From Solibacteraceae bacterium (GTDB taxonomy: Bacteria > Acidobacteriota > Terriglobia > Bryobacterales > Bryobacteraceae), in assembly GCA_021324015.1 (NCBI GenBank), contig JAJPJX010000158.1, positions 1-64,000 of the forward strand: 64,000 nucleotides of DNA. The letters are read 5' to 3'. The notes below the pieces were generated by a model that was not told where the DNA came from, did no database searches, and saw nothing but the letters and a program-made list of their open reading frames with translations. Below are positions 63,149 to 64,000 of this stretch, piece after piece. Made by a program: the position numbers and the translations under genes. How positions within the stretch are numbered: the first letter of the stretch is position 1; each line of letters starts with the position of its first letter.

Positions 63149-64000
63149 TGTCGTCTTCACCCTCCCCACTGCCCCAAAATTCAGATGAAGTAGTGAAGGA
63201 TCTTCTGAAGAGTCGGCTGATGGCCCTCGAAGCCGCGCTCCAGGAAGACGTGATTGTGTTTCGGGGTCCGATAGCCTATGGTGTGGACGATCTTCTTCGT
63301 GACGCTGTTGAGCAGATCCCTGAGAAAAGACCACATATTGCGATGGTTCTGCAAACGGATGGTGGATATGTCGAGGTCGTAGAGCGAATTGTTAAGCTAC
63401 TGCGGCATCACTATCAGTACGTGAGTTTCATCGTCCCTAACTACGCGTTTTCTGCTGGAACCGTGCTGGTTATGTCTGGTGACGTAATTCGTATGGATTA
63501 TTACTCCCTTCTCGGTCCCATTGATCCGCAGATCCAACTCAAGGGGCGTTGGATTCCAGCGATTGGTTATCTGGCGAAGTATGAAGAACTTATCGATAAA
63601 TCCAATTCCGGTCAGCTTACAAGCGCTGAATTGGCCTTCCTGATAGAGAAATTCGATCCAGCTGAATTGTTTCGCTACGATCAAGAACGAGAGCTATCGA
63701 AGACCCTGTTGATAGAATGGCTAGCGAACTATAAGTTTAAGGACTGGGGGCCAACGACGGAAACGCGAAAGCTCCCCGTGACTCAGCAATTGAAAGAGCA
63801 ACGTGCCGAAGAAATCGCAAAGCAACTTAACGATCCTACGGTATGGCATTCACATGGACGCGGAATCTCAATGCAGGTGTTAACAGACAAGCTGAATCTA
63901 AAAATAGAGGATTTTTCCAAGAACGGGCAGGTCAACGATGCGATACGAGCTTATGATCGTCTCTTGAGCGATTATCTCGGCGTGCGCCATCACAATCTGG
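63148..64000 (+). CDS. SDH-family Clp-fold serine proteinase (partial, runs off the window)
   Basis: The first 284 codons of a serine dehydrogenase proteinase-type protein. The fold marks are IAMVLQTDGGYVEVVERIVKLLR (two strands and helix), the nucleophile region NYAFSAGTVLVMSGD and LLGPIDPQI, matching the ClpP/SDH pattern (Ser in FSAG; a later His/Asp/Lys is expected). Codon use and GC are clearly lower than in the preceding operon, a sign of transfer. No signal peptide. Host target unknown; similar genes are common in accessory islands. Confidence 0.8.
   Translation, partial: MSSSPSPLPQNSDEVVKDLLKSRLMALEAALQEDVIVFRGPIAYGVDDLLRDAVEQIPEKRPHIAMVLQTDGGYVEVVERIVKLLRHHYQYVSFIVPNYAFSAGTVLVMSGDVIRMDYYSLLGPIDPQIQLKGRWIPAIGYLAKYEELIDKSNSGQLTSAELAFLIEKFDPAELFRYDQERELSKTLLIEWLANYKFKDWGPTTETRKLPVTQQLKEQRAEEIAKQLNDPTVWHSHGRGISMQVLTDKLNLKIEDFSKNGQVNDAIRAYDRLLSDYLGVRHHNL

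Overview
The window is GC-rich chromosome from a member of the Acidobacteriota, most likely close to Bryobacterales/Solibacter. This rests on gene content: a duplicated-type FtsX permease (ADOP family), a TIGR03437 'Solibacter' C-terminal domain, a VWFA-related acidobacterial protein, many exported proteins with Tat-like leaders, and kgd as a fused E2/E1 2-oxoglutarate enzyme. Genes are dense, overlapping starts and stops (ATGA, TAATG, TGATG) are common, and most of the window is ordinary housekeeping and carbohydrate metabolism.

0-13.6 kb: kgd, an ADOP permease, gnd, a KDG-type PfkB kinase, a FAH-family hydrolase, an SDR dehydrogenase, an exported endonuclease/exonuclease/phosphatase-fold protein and a TIGR03437 protein. 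13.6-18.9 kb (minus strand): mutY coupled to an S24 peptidase, a VWFA protein, a second KDG-type kinase and an exported tandem RidA protein. 19-25.7 kb: a MocR/PdxR-like regulator running into pdxS-pdxT and a phosphatase/arsenate-reductase-fold gene, then small unknowns, an FmdB-like zinc ribbon, an outer-membrane DUF481 protein and a bicupin. 25.7-31.1 kb (minus strand): xseA, then acpP-fabF-etfB-etfA-hydrolase-cupin as a compact run. 31-41.8 kb: an M1 metallopeptidase, a protease-ankyrin fusion, a gluconolactonase with an exported partner, a homocysteine methyltransferase/MTHFR fusion, a Sua5-family protein and an acyltransferase-like membrane protein.

41.8-44.6 kb is the accessory hot spot. 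It starts with tRNA-Ser(GCU), whose 3' end is repeated imperfectly 1.56 kb downstream. This brackets a small, lower-GC insertion with no recombinase. Just beyond lie a DUF433 gene, a truncated DUF5615 toxin gene and an XRE antitoxin with a one-base frameshift. 44.6-54.2 kb: an exported RraA-like protein, a fused PyrK-GltD (NfnAB/SudBA-type) oxidoreductase with a rubrerythrin-like partner, a macro-domain/CnbZ-like/DegT operon, a TIM-barrel isomerase and a LssY_C protein.

54.2-57.0 kb is the most interesting locus. A promoter is followed by a cytosolic subtilisin-like protease resembling the cyanobactin PatA/PatG proteases, a 64-residue CGGC protein, a free-standing protein resembling the PatG C-terminal region, and a 108-residue peptide with 14 cysteines in CxxC ladders. 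I read this as a candidate RiPP-like or metal-binding peptide system. It converges, with a 4-base overlap, on a tolC-hlyD-RND metal-efflux operon (57.0-62.7 kb). The right end (62.8-64 kb) has lower GC and carries a small basic protein followed by a ClpP-fold serine dehydrogenase proteinase that runs off the window.
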